From assembly GCA_025403435.1 (NCBI GenBank), contig CM046335.1, forward strand, positions 4,555,101 to 4,619,100: 64,000 nucleotides of DNA, read 5' to 3'. The notes beneath the pieces are model-generated. The model was given only the letters and a program-made list of their open reading frames with translations, searched no databases and was not told where the DNA came from. The stretch's first letter is position 1, and each line of letters begins with the position of its first letter. The position numbers and the translations under genes were made by a program. Shown here piece after piece: positions 38,182-50,402 of the stretch. Source of the stretch: Artocarpus heterophyllus (lineage: Eukaryota > Streptophyta > Magnoliopsida > Rosales > Moraceae).

Positions 38182-40973
38182 TATAAGAATTAATTCATAA
38201 ATGACAATTATGAACTTTAGTCTAGCATGCCCTTTAAACTTTGAAAAGCATTTACTTCATCCTATGAACTACATATAATCATTCTCAACACCCGGTGAAT
38301 TATATGATTTCATAAATGCCTCTAAACGTTAAAAAAGAAGGAGATGAATTGACATAAAATTAATAGTTGGGATCAATAAGTTGATTTAATTTTAATAATT
38401 TGAGTATTACTAAAATTACAATTGGTGTCATGTCATCGTTTCATTAATATTGTAGACAAATATGGATGAAAAAAATGTGTTGAACAAGTTTATAACAATT
38501 CAAGGATTGAATGAGGAATTTTCAAAGTTAGGAGTATAAATATTGAACTAGAATTTATAATTCATGGATATTTACAAATTTAATCTAAAAATCAATTAAT
38601 GGTGTAAATTAAGTGGGTTTAGAGGACCACATAAAATTGCATTATACATACAGACTATAATATAGGTTGTTGGCCGCCTTCTGGTTGGCATAAATTGCTT
38701 CAACTCTACTACCTTTAATTAAGCTGTTTTCAAGCTTTAATCTTTCTAAAGCAATAGAGTTAATGCAGAGCAAAAACAATAGACTTATATGAGGGGAATC
38801 TTTTAATTGGTTGGATCATTCGTTGTTGGGTGTGTTTGTTTTAAGGGCGGTGGAAATGTGATGTTGATTTTCATGTTAAAGGAAAATCTGTCAATGGCTA
38901 AAGTGGGGAAATTGCAAATTCATTTGTAGCCTAGTCCTCTTTGGACGAGGCGGTTGATAGTGATAGAAAGAAACATCTTTGGAAAAGGGGAAAAATAAAA
39001 GAGTAAAGAAAAAGAGAGGAAACAGCAAAAAGGAAAAGATATTCATGATGATTTTTTTGAACCAAAACTGCAATTTAGCAAACATAATACAATATAGTGC
39101 CGAAAAAAAGAGAGATCAGAGAAAGACTCAAATAAAATCACTATTGGTTGAAACTAATATTGATTAAACCAAAAAATAAAAAAAAAGATTTAAAACCATA
39201 ATTTATAGCTTCAACTTAGGTTTGATAAATTTGTAAAAATGTTATATTGAGCCAAAAGTCATTTCTAACTACTATTTTAATTAAAATCAAAAGCAGTTTT
39301 AACTACTAAGGTTCAATTCTAACTATTATTGGGCCCAACAAGAGTTTCAGTTGGAACCATCGGTTGAAACCGGACTTCCAAACAGGCAATAGAGGCAGAA
39401 ATTATCCTTAAAAAAATAGGGATAGAAACTTGCTAGACCACCTGTTTCAATTAGGATTCCAACAAAACAGTAGTTTAGGGCTAAGCAACATTTACGGTTT
39501 TTTATACTTATAAGAGAAAACTTATCCAAATAGAGACTCGAAGTGACTCATGGCTAACTTAGTTAACCCATTCATTAAAATATATATTTCATTATTTCAA
39601 ATTTCAAGCGAACTCAGATATCATATTAAAAGAACCATAATCACACATTTCAACAATAGATAATTAAGAGATAACTATTAAAATAAAAAAATACTTATTT
39701 TAACATATTAATTTAGTAAGCATGTTACATTTAAAAGAATAAATAAAAAGGTTCAAGTAAGGTCGGATTCAGAATAGAGACCTTAAAGCAATATTGGAAG
39801 AGTACAAAATTTATCATGTCCCATTAAAAGCTTGAGAGGTAAATTTGTCATTCTTAGATTTAAACTAAGGAATATTCAAAGATTTCAAGTGCTTAATGAA
39901 AAAGATGTCACAATTAAATAACAATCTAATCAAATGTCCAAAAGCCATCAAAGTTGCATAAAAGAATAAGTATTTAAATAGAAAGTTTTTTTTTTTTTCT
40001 TTTTTTCTTTTTTTTTTTTTTTTTGTTGGGGGTGGGGGGGAATATAAAGAAGGAGAAAAAACCAACATATGCACACGTAGATCCAAGAGCATTATAATTT
40101 ATAGGACATGAAGTATCCTTTGTTTATGAATACCCAATCTAGAATTTCTGTTGATAACTTTCTCTAAAGAATATTATGTTTTCCACTTCTTGATACGTTG
40201 GTATGAGGTTGACCTTTCATACCATCTATTGGTTCCATCTGCCCCAAACCCACCAAATGGATCAAAACAAAGGAAAAAAACACGTCAAAAATCACAACAA
40301 ACTTTAATTATATAATATTATATTAGGTATACCAAGATCATTTATTAATGGCGCCTCTCACATTGTTAGAGTGACAGATTAATAAAGCTAGAAAAATAGA
40401 TCAAGAAGAATAGAGGCGTATACTACAAATTTTAAGAGTTTTTACGCATAAATGAAGGGATAGAATTCACATATTATACGGTGAGGCAAGCGGAATTTTA
40501 AAAGAGAAAGTAGGATAAGAAATTTCACATTTAAAATTTTTTTTAAAAAAAAGAGAAGAATTTCTAGTGGGACGGCTTGGCAATTTGATTAGATGTTAGT
40601 TAATTGGGGGCAAACGTCTGATTAAAATATTGCTTTTAATGAATAGCTGACACCAATTAGATTCACAAGGATTAGTTTCTGACAAATGGCATTCCATATG
40701 TGTATGAAGCAAACACACACACAAAAACATATATTCACCACAACAAAAGGAAAAGATATGAAAAGATACTTATAATTAGAAACAAAGAGAAAGAGATCCC
40801 ATACATGTTCTAGAGAGAGGGGTCACATGCATGACTTTGGTTTGAGATGCTTCATTTCCTTTTCTCCTCAATCTGCTAAGAAGCATGCATTGGTCCCACC
40901 GTCTAAACTATTGTATTTCGCTCTCTTTTTTTGGGTTTATGTATGAAATATGAAGTTATGGATTAAAATATAA

Positions 40974-40995
40974 GAGAGAGAGAGAGAGAGAGAGA
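40974..40995. repeat. (AG)n microsatellite
   Basis: Eleven consecutive AG units, about 420 bases before the MIR167 copy B hairpin. Confidence 0.8.
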
Positions 40996-41282
40996 TCCTA
41001 AAGCGGATAAAAGCTTTAGGTGACTTTTTAAAGCAGGTATCACTACCTTGTCTGCATGGTGTTGGCGTGGGTATGATGGTATTCAATATTGTCTTACTTT
41101 GGACCACTGCCATCTGTTTCCTTCCAAAACCCTAATTTTTTTTTAATCAAAATTCCTTTTTTTTTTTTATAAAGCTGTTTTTTAAAAAATAAAAAATTCC
41201 TCATTACTCTTCTTCATAATAACAAAATCACCAAAAGCCTAAACTCCCAAGAGATAGACGAGACATTCTCCTAGTTCCCCTC

Positions 41283-41375
41283 TATTTATATCCCTTCCTA
41301 ATCTCCCTCTCCCCTATAGAGCAACACAAGCAGATCTCTCTCTCCCTCTCTCTCTCCTCCCCCCCTCTCTCTCTA
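41283..41375 (+). promoter_or_regulatory. TATA-like box and CT-rich leader of MIR167 copy B
   Basis: TATTTATA at 41283-41290 is followed by a pyrimidine tract of (CT)n blocks (41332-41375), the common start-site signature of plant microRNA genes. The mature miRNA begins 44 bases after the tract. Confidence 0.45.
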
Positions 41376-41407
41376 ATCCTATGGTACTCCCAGATGCTTA
41401 CCGTGCA

Positions 41408-41498
41408 CCACCAGCAGTTGAAGCTGCCAGCATGATCTAAACTTTCCTATGTCTCGAGGAAAGTTCGGATCATGTGGTAGCTTCACCTGTTGATGGAT
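41408..41498 (+). ncRNA. MIR167: MIR167 precursor, copy B
   Basis: Mature miR167 occupies 41419-41439 (identical to copy A; the next base is A, so a 22-nt form ending TAA is possible). The star arm GATCATGTGGTAGCTTCACC is at 41468-41487. The stem continues above the duplex as AACTTTCCT pairing with AGGAAAGTT around an 8-base loop. This gives a compact, nearly perfect hairpin of about 85 bases, typical of MIR167a/b/d genes. Targets are ARF6/ARF8-type mRNAs. Same strand as copy A, 7.05 kb downstream. Confidence 0.95.
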
Positions 41499-41499
41499 C

Positions 41500-43225
41500 A
41501 CGTAATTTGAAGGCAACCCTTTTCTTTTCATGATTCTATTTCCCCTATAATCCACCCATTTAACCAATTTCCTTTTCCTTATAGATAGGCGATGAGCTCA
41601 TTTTCTGGGTGTTTCTTGAAAAGCCCTTGAAGACTAATTAGGTAGGATATCTCTCTAATTTCAGAAAGATATCTCATTTTGGTACTATCTATTTATCACT
41701 TTTTTTTCCCCAAAGTACTTTGTAGTGTTGTTATGATGTTTCAACTTTCAATTATTGATTTGAATAGTCCTTTTGTTAATGTTGTGTTTTGGTGCTTCAA
41801 TATTGTACATGTATTGCTTTCTCGTGGGAATCTTAAGCCAACGAAATGATATGATGCATTTAGCATTTCCCCTTGATATTATTGTATTTTGTCTTACATT
41901 TATTTTATGGTCCATTTTTTTGTATGTTTTATTCATTTTATTTTATATATATATATTGGTTTTGGGTGTGGAATTATGCTCCCTAGAGAATCTTAACGGC
42001 AGGTAGAGATATTAATGTCAGGGTTTTGAGTGACAGAATTTCTCCTGTTGAAACATGGTTGGTGCTTTTGAGATCCCATCTTATCCCTCATGCATGGAGC
42101 CTCTACCTTGCTTTTATGTTTTTCTCTTTTTTCTTTTTTGAATTTATGGTTTGCGACAATGTTTTATTAGCCGTGCATCTCTGGATCATTTCTTTTTATT
42201 AGGCTTTCTTTCAAGTGTATTGGTTCTCTTAAAGAATGATATAATCCCAACAACATCTATTATTAAAGAATGTGTCTAACTGGTAAAAAGGGGAAAAGGA
42301 AAAGGAAAAGCACTTGAATCTTTTATGGCATGCGAAGTTATAAAGCTTTTATGTTTTATTTTTTAAAGTGTATTGATTATTTTTAGTTGATTAAGGTCTT
42401 TGGATATTCTTTTTTAATCTACCGAATCATGAAAGTGATCATGAAGTTATTAGATTAAAACAGATCTATTGAATCTTGGGAAAACTGTGAGATTAGTAAA
42501 AGAAAATTAATTAATTATTTTTTTTTTTTTTGGGAGTGGGGGGGGTGTTATCAAGGCTGTTAATGAATTTTAAATTTCCTCCCAATGGATTCAAGGGATT
42601 AAATAGTAATAAATTGTAAGACGAAAAAACAAGTTAAACAAAAGGTTCCAAGGAGGAAAAGAAGCTAATGGCATAGGATTATTTCAAGAGCAACATTGTT
42701 TATAATTTATATGTACTTAAAAGTGTTAGTTAAGTTAATTATTAATCATTGATCTAATAGTACCTACTTTATGACATGGTGTTGGACAACATAGATGCCA
42801 CACATTATTTTAATTAAAGCAATGTTTTATCACTTTCCAAATTAGATTTTTTTTTCCTTCAAAACTATGTCGAGTTATATATATCAACATAAAAGTTTTT
42901 ATGCGCACTTTATCGTACTCAGAATGATAATTAGATTTTTTTTAAGTAGCTATTCTAAGAGAAATATATAGTTCTACACAAAAGTCACCCCATGCAACTT
43001 AGATCCAATGTTTCCGTCTTAGTTTGTTGTAGTTTTTCTATAAAGTGTGCCAGAAACCATTTCGTCATCTACTCATGTTTCCATGAAGATAACTTCTTAT
43101 GCATGTTTTGTTTTTTTATGCTTGATAAGAACTGGAAAATCAAAATTTTAATAGAATTAAGTAGAAATGTGACAAACTGTAATTTAAAGAAAATCGGAGG
43201 AAGAAAAAATGGAGCCAGGCTCGTA
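41500..43225. other. MIR167 3' flank, no gene recognised
   Basis: AT-rich DNA. Presumably the start is the tail of the MIR167 copy B transcript. T12 followed by a G-rich patch near 42525-42548 is the only compositional feature. Confidence 0.45.
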
Positions 43226-43229
43226 TCCA

Positions 43230-44000
43230 AACGACATGCCATTTTTAGTGTAAAGTTGATGTCGTTTCAGTGAAAAACGACTAACAATTTATGTCCCTCA
43301 AGGGAGAAAAAAAAGGATATGTCCTCTTTTTTCTATTATTTTTGGTCGCTTTTGTGATAAAAACGGCATCTCGTTGGTAGTAAAATTTGTTGCCGCTTTT
43401 TTCTTCTTTTCCTTGTTTTCACTGAAAAAAGGAGGTGGTTTATTTCCTTTAACGACGTGTAGTTTTGCTCTACATTTATTGCCGCTTATTCTATAAACGA
43501 CACATCGTTTTCAAACAATCAAACAATACTTCGGTCGTCGAAGAATGCAGTCTTTTCAAGGTAAAAGAGCAACGTATAGTTTGAAAGTTTTGTGTTTTGA
43601 AAGCGGAGGAAAAAAATTAACCGAAGAAATTAAATGAACGACATAGTTTGTATTTAGTAAAGTCTGTTTTCAAGTGGAGAGAGGGAGAGAGAGAGAGAAC
43701 TAAGAAAGAACATTGGCGTCAATAAGACGGCCTATGTTGCCTGTCTTTTAGTTTTCGCTGTCGTTTGAAGATGACAACGACATTCAGTTCTGGTCTTCCC
43801 ACCCCCTCCCCACACAACCAAAAAAAAAAAGAAAGTAAACACGACATGTCGTTTGCATTTGAAGGTCTGCTAATCGTACGGTGTGTCGTTTCTACTGAGA
43901 AATTTCAAGTTACAGTACATGTCGTTCTACTCTTGATCACATAAGTAAATGTGACATTGATTTAAAAACATGTCGTTTCCTCTTGAATGAGAAAAGGACA
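43230..44000. repeat. Array of ACATGTCGTTT / AACGACATGT words
   Basis: At least fourteen degenerate copies of a palindrome-related word occur in both orientations. Examples are ACGACATGCC (43231), GATGTCGTTTCAG (43259), AAACGACACATCG (43496), GAACGACATAG (43634), ACGACATGTCGTTTGC (43842) and ATGTCGTTTCC (43970). Spacing is irregular (20-130 bases). Dense two-orientation repeats of this kind are typical of subterminal regions of CACTA or Mutator-like transposons. No element ends were found. Confidence 0.5.
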
Positions 44001-46400
44001 TTGACTGACGCCTGTTTGGATACATACATATTTCTGTGTGTATATAATTCTTTTTTCTTTTGAATCGAAATATATATGATTTCAATAATAAGAAAAATGT
44101 ACTAAAAAAACAGAAATGATGACCGTAGCAAAAAATATGTAATAATAATAATAAAATAATAATTGATGATGATAAAAATAAATAGGGTACATACGTGTAG
44201 TGAGATATTAAAAATGTAAAGCATCAATAGTCAAAAATAGTTTCAAAACAGTATTGAAGGATCCGTAATATATAGGTTCTAATTATATAGTCCTGTTTTA
44301 ATATTTTTCAAATAATAGAATATCAATGTGCATGATACTAAAAATGATAATATCCTTTTAGCAAAACCAAAAAATAAAAGGAACTTTAGACTCTTCTAAC
44401 TTAAGTCAGTAATACATAAGGGGATTTTATATATATACATATACGCACATGCATATATGTGTATATATATATATACAGATAAGAGCAATATAAATGGGGA
44501 TGTGGATTATAAAGCTTTTTTTATACATAAATATTTTGCTGAAAACTGAGATAAAACTTAAATTTACTTTGTTGTGATCATGTAAGGAATTATTAAATTA
44601 CTGAACGACATAATTGCACTTGGAGATAAATACAATCCAAAAGATTCATTTTATTCTATTTAGTTAACATTTCAGACTGTAAGAATACAATTTGTTCCAA
44701 TTCTCTATTGCTTCAACGTAATATTCAATCTAAAATATTTCTCTGTTGTGCCTCACTTTTATTGCTTGAATTAAAGACAAGTACCCGACTTCTCTTCTCG
44801 TCCATTTTTTTAATAAAAAGATCTGAAGACAATGTTTTGTTCGGGGGAAAACAAAATGAAGAAAATAATGGGTACTGGGTACACTTAAGAGGATTTTTCC
44901 AATATTGGCAAGTAAGCTTTACTATACTAATTTATTTTAGACATCATTTGATTAGTTGATTAGAATTAAAGTTTTAAATTTAAGAACTATAGCATGTGAG
45001 AGTTTTGTATTGTGATAACTTTTTGCTTTTTACTGTAGCTACGAACAGCTTTATACTGTAGTTAGTTAAAGCCAACTAGTTCTAAATAACATTTCAGAAA
45101 CATGCTTAGTAGTGTTTAGTTCTCTGTTTTTCTTCATCGGGTTCCATTAGAAGAACTACAGAGATTAGACTCTGGAAAATCTTTTTCTCTGTGAAGCTTG
45201 TTATCCCCTCTCTTATTGGAGCATTCTACTTTTCTTTGATGTTTTGTATTTGTTTTTCGTTTGCTAATTAAGAAATATGTGTGCATGCACATTCACACGT
45301 AATTTTTCAAGAAAAAATTTATATTATAGTAATTTTTTATGGTTGGGTATAGCCACCAATCATACATGTTTTTAAATGTTAAATTTAATTAAAACCACAT
45401 CGAAATAAAATACATATAAAATAATAGAATTTAAATAGATTTAACAGTGCAAAATAGAATCCTATTAATTGAGTTTTTTATTTATTTATTTTCTTTTCAT
45501 ATCCCTCTCTAAAAGTCTCATTATATTATCGACATAATAAAAGGAGACATTCTCTTGGCTTTCTCCATGTGCATGCCATGAAAACACTAACATTTGAGTA
45601 GACGGAGATAAAGTAAAGCTTTGATGGGCTGCTTTTAAAGGAAAATCGGCAAGCACTTAAACTTATATTTAGAAACTTAACCTTCATGCCTTTATATGCC
45701 TAATAATAGTCAAAGACATTGATGGTTTTTCATTCATATTCTGTAGAGAGGGCTAATGCACTTTCCTGGGGTTTTGGATGCAAATGTGTTATTGTCATGT
45801 GCCATCACATTTTTTTAATTATTATTATTATTTTTTACAATCTTGTAATAAATATTATTAAGGGTCTTTTTTTTGTGGAATCCTCCACTGGTAGTGCTTT
45901 TTTCAAGTGTTAAATTTGATCAAAATTACTTTTATGTATAAATCTAACAGTTGAAAGATATTTATCCATAGGCTTTTTTCGGTGTTCATCGAAAAAATCG
46001 GCTATTATTAAAAAAAATTGTTAAACACCTTTTGAACAAGAAGAATTGACCTGAGCTGTTTTTTTTCTTTTTTTTGCTTCGTCAATTTCAGATTTGTATA
46101 AAAGAAAAAGATGGAAATATAATAGATGGAAACCATGGATTAATGTCTTTCTTATCCATTTGTTACTGTATAAAACCATAAACCATAAACCATAAGGTCC
46201 ATAACAAATTTCAAACTGTATAAAATATCACATTAATATTTTTAATTCAAACAAAGATTAGATAATTGTGAGAGTTTATATTAAAGGTTCTTTTATGCCA
46301 AATTGTCAAGCTTTTGTTTGTTATTGTTGACTTTTTCAAAGAAAATAAACCTATGATAAAATATACCTATGATATTTTTTAAAGTTGAATGTAAGATGTA
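44001..46400. other. AT-rich intergenic DNA, no gene recognised
   Basis: Contains one MITE (44960-45098), a (TA)n patch near 44430-44475 and a small (ACCATAA)n repeat at 46172-46195. The frames at 44708-44959 and 45719-45913 look random. Confidence 0.5.
44960..45098. mobile_element. MITE copy 6
   Basis: Core CTATAGCATGTGAGAGTTTT, spacer CTTTTTGCTTTTTACTGTAG and worn second core (AACAGCTTTATACTGTAG). The ends are poorly kept. Confidence 0.45.
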
Positions 46401-46412
46401 GATTTAATGTAT

Positions 46413-47295
46413 TCACTGAAAAATGTCGCTGGTTATTGAGCTCATCATCTCCCCCCACGCTGTGTTCATCCCCATGGACGTCACCGACATCTTTCCGCAT
46501 CCGTCGGCATCCTTCGATCCCGAGAACAAGAAAGGGTGCGCGTTGAAATCAATCTCGATCTGATCACTTTCTCCTGTCATGCTTGACTCGTCGACGAGCA
46601 GAGAATGGCTGCTCAAGAATAGGCTGTCGGCTGGAATTTGATCTCCTATGTTGAGCAACACAACGTCCCCAACCACGATGTCAAAGATGGAGAACTCTTG
46701 CAGCCTTCCGCTTCTTATGAGGTCGATTTTGATGCTGTCACTTATTTTCGACAGCTTATCGAACCGAGTCTCTTGTCTGAAGTTGCTGAGAGCAGAGCCA
46801 GTAATCACCAGAAGCACCGCAATGAAGATGCTGCCGCCTTCTTACCAACCTTACTTTGCACCATGCCCCTTGATTCCAAACCCGAGAGAAAGAGCAGCGC
46901 AGACTAGTAGGATCAGAATTGTGGTGTCCTTTGGAGCGTCCACCACAAAGTTAAAGAAGCCTTTAGGAGGTGGCTTGTGGGAGGCATTTGAGCAAAACAT
47001 CTCCTGCCTTTTGTTGACGTTGCCGTCTGTAAGATTTAGCAATTCCTCCAACTCCGCCGACGTTGCAGAGGGAGACCAAGTCTTTTTCCTTGGCCATTTC
47101 CATGAGGACATGGTGGTCGACTTGGGGGACGAATATGTCCTCGTTACTAGGAAGCTTGTTGTGTTCATGTTGTTGTGAATGTGAGCCAGTTTTGTTCAAC
47201 TTCACGGGAGTGTAAGAGTGGGAAAGCAAAGTCTCGGAATAGCTATTGTATTTGTCTGTTTCGGATAGGATTATTTGTTTGGGAAGCGAGAACAA
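46413..47295 (-). pseudogene. N-terminal relic of ACA12/13-type plasma-membrane Ca2+-ATPase
   Basis: Minus strand shows, in order: HHVLMEMAKEKDLVSLCNVG; after a frame change near 47040, KPPPKGFFNFVVDAPKDTTI then LLVCAALSLGFGIKGHGAK; after another frame change near 46850, LLVITGSALSNFRQETRFDK and IFDIVVGDVVLLNIGDQIPA; then DESSMTGESDQ and a stop after SITSDIFQ. This is the regulatory N-terminus, first membrane pair and start of the actuator domain of a P2B Ca2+ pump of the intron-poor ACA12/13 group. It covers roughly a quarter of the usual 1000 residues. The phosphorylation (DKTGT) and ATP-binding domains are absent from the window, so it cannot be an active pump. Confidence 0.85.
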
Positions 47296-47299
47296 GATT

Positions 47300-49350
47300 C
47301 GGACAAAATGGGGGCTCTAAAGGCCATGCGCCATCGCAGCCCAGTAATTTCAATGATAAAATTGCCATAGTCGATACGTGAGTGGTGGTCTATGGTAGAC
47401 ATGCTTCTTAACTTTGTTTTTTTTTTAAAAAAAAAAAATAGAACAAAGAATAGAAAAAAGAAGCAATTACAAAGAAACAGTGATGGCAACGTTTTTCGTT
47501 GGCAAGGTGCTGCTCTCTCTCTCGCTATTTGGTCAAAAGTCTTGGGAACACGGTAAAAAATTGGGATCTTCAATTTTCTTTTTCCAAATTGAGATATGAA
47601 GAAAACAAAAATCCGGAAACGCATTCTTATTTTATACAGAATTGTTTGAAATGTCGAAACTTGTTACGCTCATTTTTGGGGTCCAGTGGAAATGCTTTAG
47701 GATCGCCTCATGAAAATTTAAATGTTCTAAAACTTGTTCCGATTCAACGGATTTGAAAGAGGCTTCTTTACATGATGAAATATGCTAAAACTTGGTTCTT
47801 TTCTTCTTTATTAGTTGACAAGGTAATTATTGTAGAAAATATGTTGCGTGTATTCGGTCTTTAACCTAATCTGAAAGTCCTTGGCACTGATCAGAACTTT
47901 CCAACTTATTATCATAACTACAACGATCATTTCTACTTTTCTCACATTAAGTTGCTAGTAGGTTTTTTTTTTTTTTTTCAATTCCTAGGACAACATTAAA
48001 CATTTGTGCATAGCAACAAAACATATTAAAAAAAAAAACTCCAAAAGGTTGCGGTACGCCTCTTGCTTATGATTTTAAATTCTTGTTGCTGGTCGGTGGC
48101 TAAGTTACCAAAGTTGATTGTTAGCTAATCAGCCTAATTAGTCCGTACAACTGGGTCTTTATCGTCGACCTCAAAATATTTAAGTAAAAAATGCCGACCA
48201 AGCCGGACGTGGACACAAATACTCTGCACGTAAAGCAAGAATACACAACAAACAGAATCCTCCTTTCTTTTTTTTTTTTGCCCCTTTTCGGCCGGTAGAA
48301 AACAAACACTTTGGGCAGAATACTAAGGAAGGTGGCCAACTATCAAAGGCGTTGATTTTGGGCCATTCTGAATGAAACCAAGAAAAAGGGGCTGCCAAGA
48401 GTCAGATGCTAAATTACCATGCAGATTTCCACTTGGGTAGGCTGGGCCAGAATTACAGTCTGAGATGTCCTGTCCCTTTTTACTATTGATTCTCGAGCAA
48501 TTTTTTCAATATATCATCCATTAGCACCGAATAGCATAAGAAATTATCTTCTGACTATTAATCAGCGTGCGTGAACCGCATTGTAAGACCCACGTTAATC
48601 AACAACCTATTAAAAAACACACCCACAGAGAAATTGCGTTCGCCATAAACCATGTCGATCGACAACCTAGAATAGACAACCACGTCATATTTGCAAGTCG
48701 CGGGAAATATTTATTTTTTCATCTGCTCATTGTGGTCCAATACCAATAGCAGCAACTTTATTGGGAAACAATTTCCTTAAAAGTCTAAGTGCAAAATCTT
48801 GCGGGTTAGTGTGGGATTATCGTCGGTAAAATATATCATCACGTATCATCTAACTTTTTATATCCCCTTTAGGAACTTTGTTTAAAGCAAAAAAGTTTAC
48901 ATTCCAGTCACGTTTGCTACGATAGTTTTTCTCCTTAAATTTAGATTGCTACGGTGTTTTATATCCAAATTATTAGTTTAAACTCACTTCTCACCGTATT
49001 AATAAATTATGCTTAGCATCTCTGCATATCATATATGTTGACTAAGAAACAGATCATAATACCAAAACAAAACAAAAGAAAAGAAAGGAAGGAAAAGAAA
49101 AGAAGAAAGAAAAACTTACATCAGACGGAAAGGACACAAGCAGTAACCTTGTCATGACACGACATTGACAAAACCCATCTTGAGAGCTAAAGTCATCTTT
49201 GGACCGCCAAGGAAATCAACCTCACAAGTTCACCCTAGCTGGACAACGAAAAAGCAAAGTTTGAGACGTGTGCTTTGACCATAAGAGCGACAAACAGCAC
49301 CGCATCTGACTAACCCAAGTGAGTTTTTTTTTTCACCAGACAATGCCTTT
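47300..49350. other. Intergenic DNA, no gene recognised
   Basis: Mixed AT-rich sequence with T/A homopolymers (47415-47440, 47960-47980), one worn MITE (48900-49000) and a purine-rich AAAG/GAAA patch at 49070-49115. No credible coding frame. Confidence 0.5.
48900..49000. mobile_element. MITE copy 7 (worn)
   Basis: Retains TTTGCTACGATAGTTTTTCT and ATTGCTACGGTGTTTTATAT in place of the two cores. The weakest member counted. Confidence 0.3.
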
Positions 49351-49358
49351 TTAAAATG

Positions 49359-50402
49359 GGTTATTCATAACTTTATACCTTGTATTTTAAATTTATTAAA
49401 AAAATATACTTTTTATTTTTTTATCTCATCAAATATATAACATCAAGTTACATTTGACACATAAATTCATACATTTTGTTAATTAATACTCAATTTTGAT
49501 TATTAAAATACTAAAAATACACTTAAAATAAAAAAATGATTTAAAAAGAAAAACACCAAAACAAATTAGGTCATCCTCAAATCAGAAAAGGGAAAAACCT
49601 CACCCTGATGAAACCACCCAACCACCACCCACGACTCAGCCCCGCCCACGCCTCAACCCCCATCCTCTCCACAGCCGCCACCCACTTTCCTTCCCACCCT
49701 ACCTCAGCCGACCCCACCACCGACCATGCCGAAGCCCAAATACTTCGTAGCGCATAGATCCAATTTTTCAGCTGCCCGCCACGGTATCCATAGTAATAAC
49801 TATAATCTGATGTCATCAGAGGAGTCTTATTTTAACTTGTACATATCTCATTATAATTTAACATTTTCTTTTTCCAAATTGCTTGGGTGCTCCATTTGAA
49901 ACTATATCTACTCTTGGAAATTTGGTTCCTACGACTCAAGCGCTTCTATTCCCTTAATAATGTTTGAGCTGAACATTAATGTGAGTCCCGAGCTTCATTT
50001 CTGTAACGACGCAGCAAATAACTCTTCTTTGTTGCCATGTGCTGAAGGACGATGGGTAAGGGTGCGCGAGGTTTGAGGTCATTAACGATCTGCCGTGCTC
50101 TGGCAGTGGGTGGCCTTGTTGACAGCGTTGAGGGAAGGTTAGGGGCAAAGAGGTGGGGGTGAGCTGTGACATCAGAGTTTTTTATTTTTTGGTTTCTTTT
50201 TATCTAAAAAATAATAATTTTTACAAATTTTTTTCAATTTTTCAGTTTTTTTTTTCTTTTTAAGGTTATTTTTGGTATTTCAAAGGTCAAAACACATATG
50301 AATTTACGTATTAAATGCAATTTACTATACTTAATGAGATAAAAAATAAAAGGTATATTTTCTAAATAAACCTAAAACATATGGTATAAAATAAAAATAA
50401 CC
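49359..50402. mobile_element. Mutator-like non-autonomous transposon with about 110-bp inverted ends
   Basis: Left end GGTTATTCATAACTTTATAC... (49359-49471) and right end ...GGTATAAAATAAAAATAACC (50291-50402) are inverted copies over about 110 bases. They share ATATACYTTTTATTTTTT, ATCTCAT and a final RTAAATTCATA. Flanks TTTTTAAAAT (49348-49357) and TCTTCAAAAT (50403-50412) agree at 8 of 10 positions, as an aged 9-10 bp target duplication would. The inside contrasts sharply: a C-rich block (49600-49735) and a G-rich block (50040-50165). Long inverted ends plus such duplications indicate a MULE. The GC-rich cargo could be captured sequence, but no intact frame was recognised. Confidence 0.7.

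Larger units (their letters stand above)
34490..41280. other. Non-coding stretch between the two MIR167 loci
   Basis: AT-rich, without a credible protein gene. The 103-codon frame at 34858-35169 starts in the likely MIR167 transcript but resembles nothing known. Contents noted: a short (TA)n at 35915-35933, one MITE (36718-36864), a MITE-like inverted-end element (37794-38181), T-rich/A-rich tracts (39990-40025), and (AG)n at 40974-40995. Confidence 0.5.

Noticed and set aside
46638..47178. Plus-strand frames of 89 and 176 codons over the Ca2+-ATPase relic
   Set aside because: The minus strand carries clear P-type ATPase motifs; these are antisense shadows.
49577..49816. Gly/Trp-rich frame in the C-rich block of the MULE
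   Set aside because: Low-complexity translation of a C-rich tract; no homology recognised.
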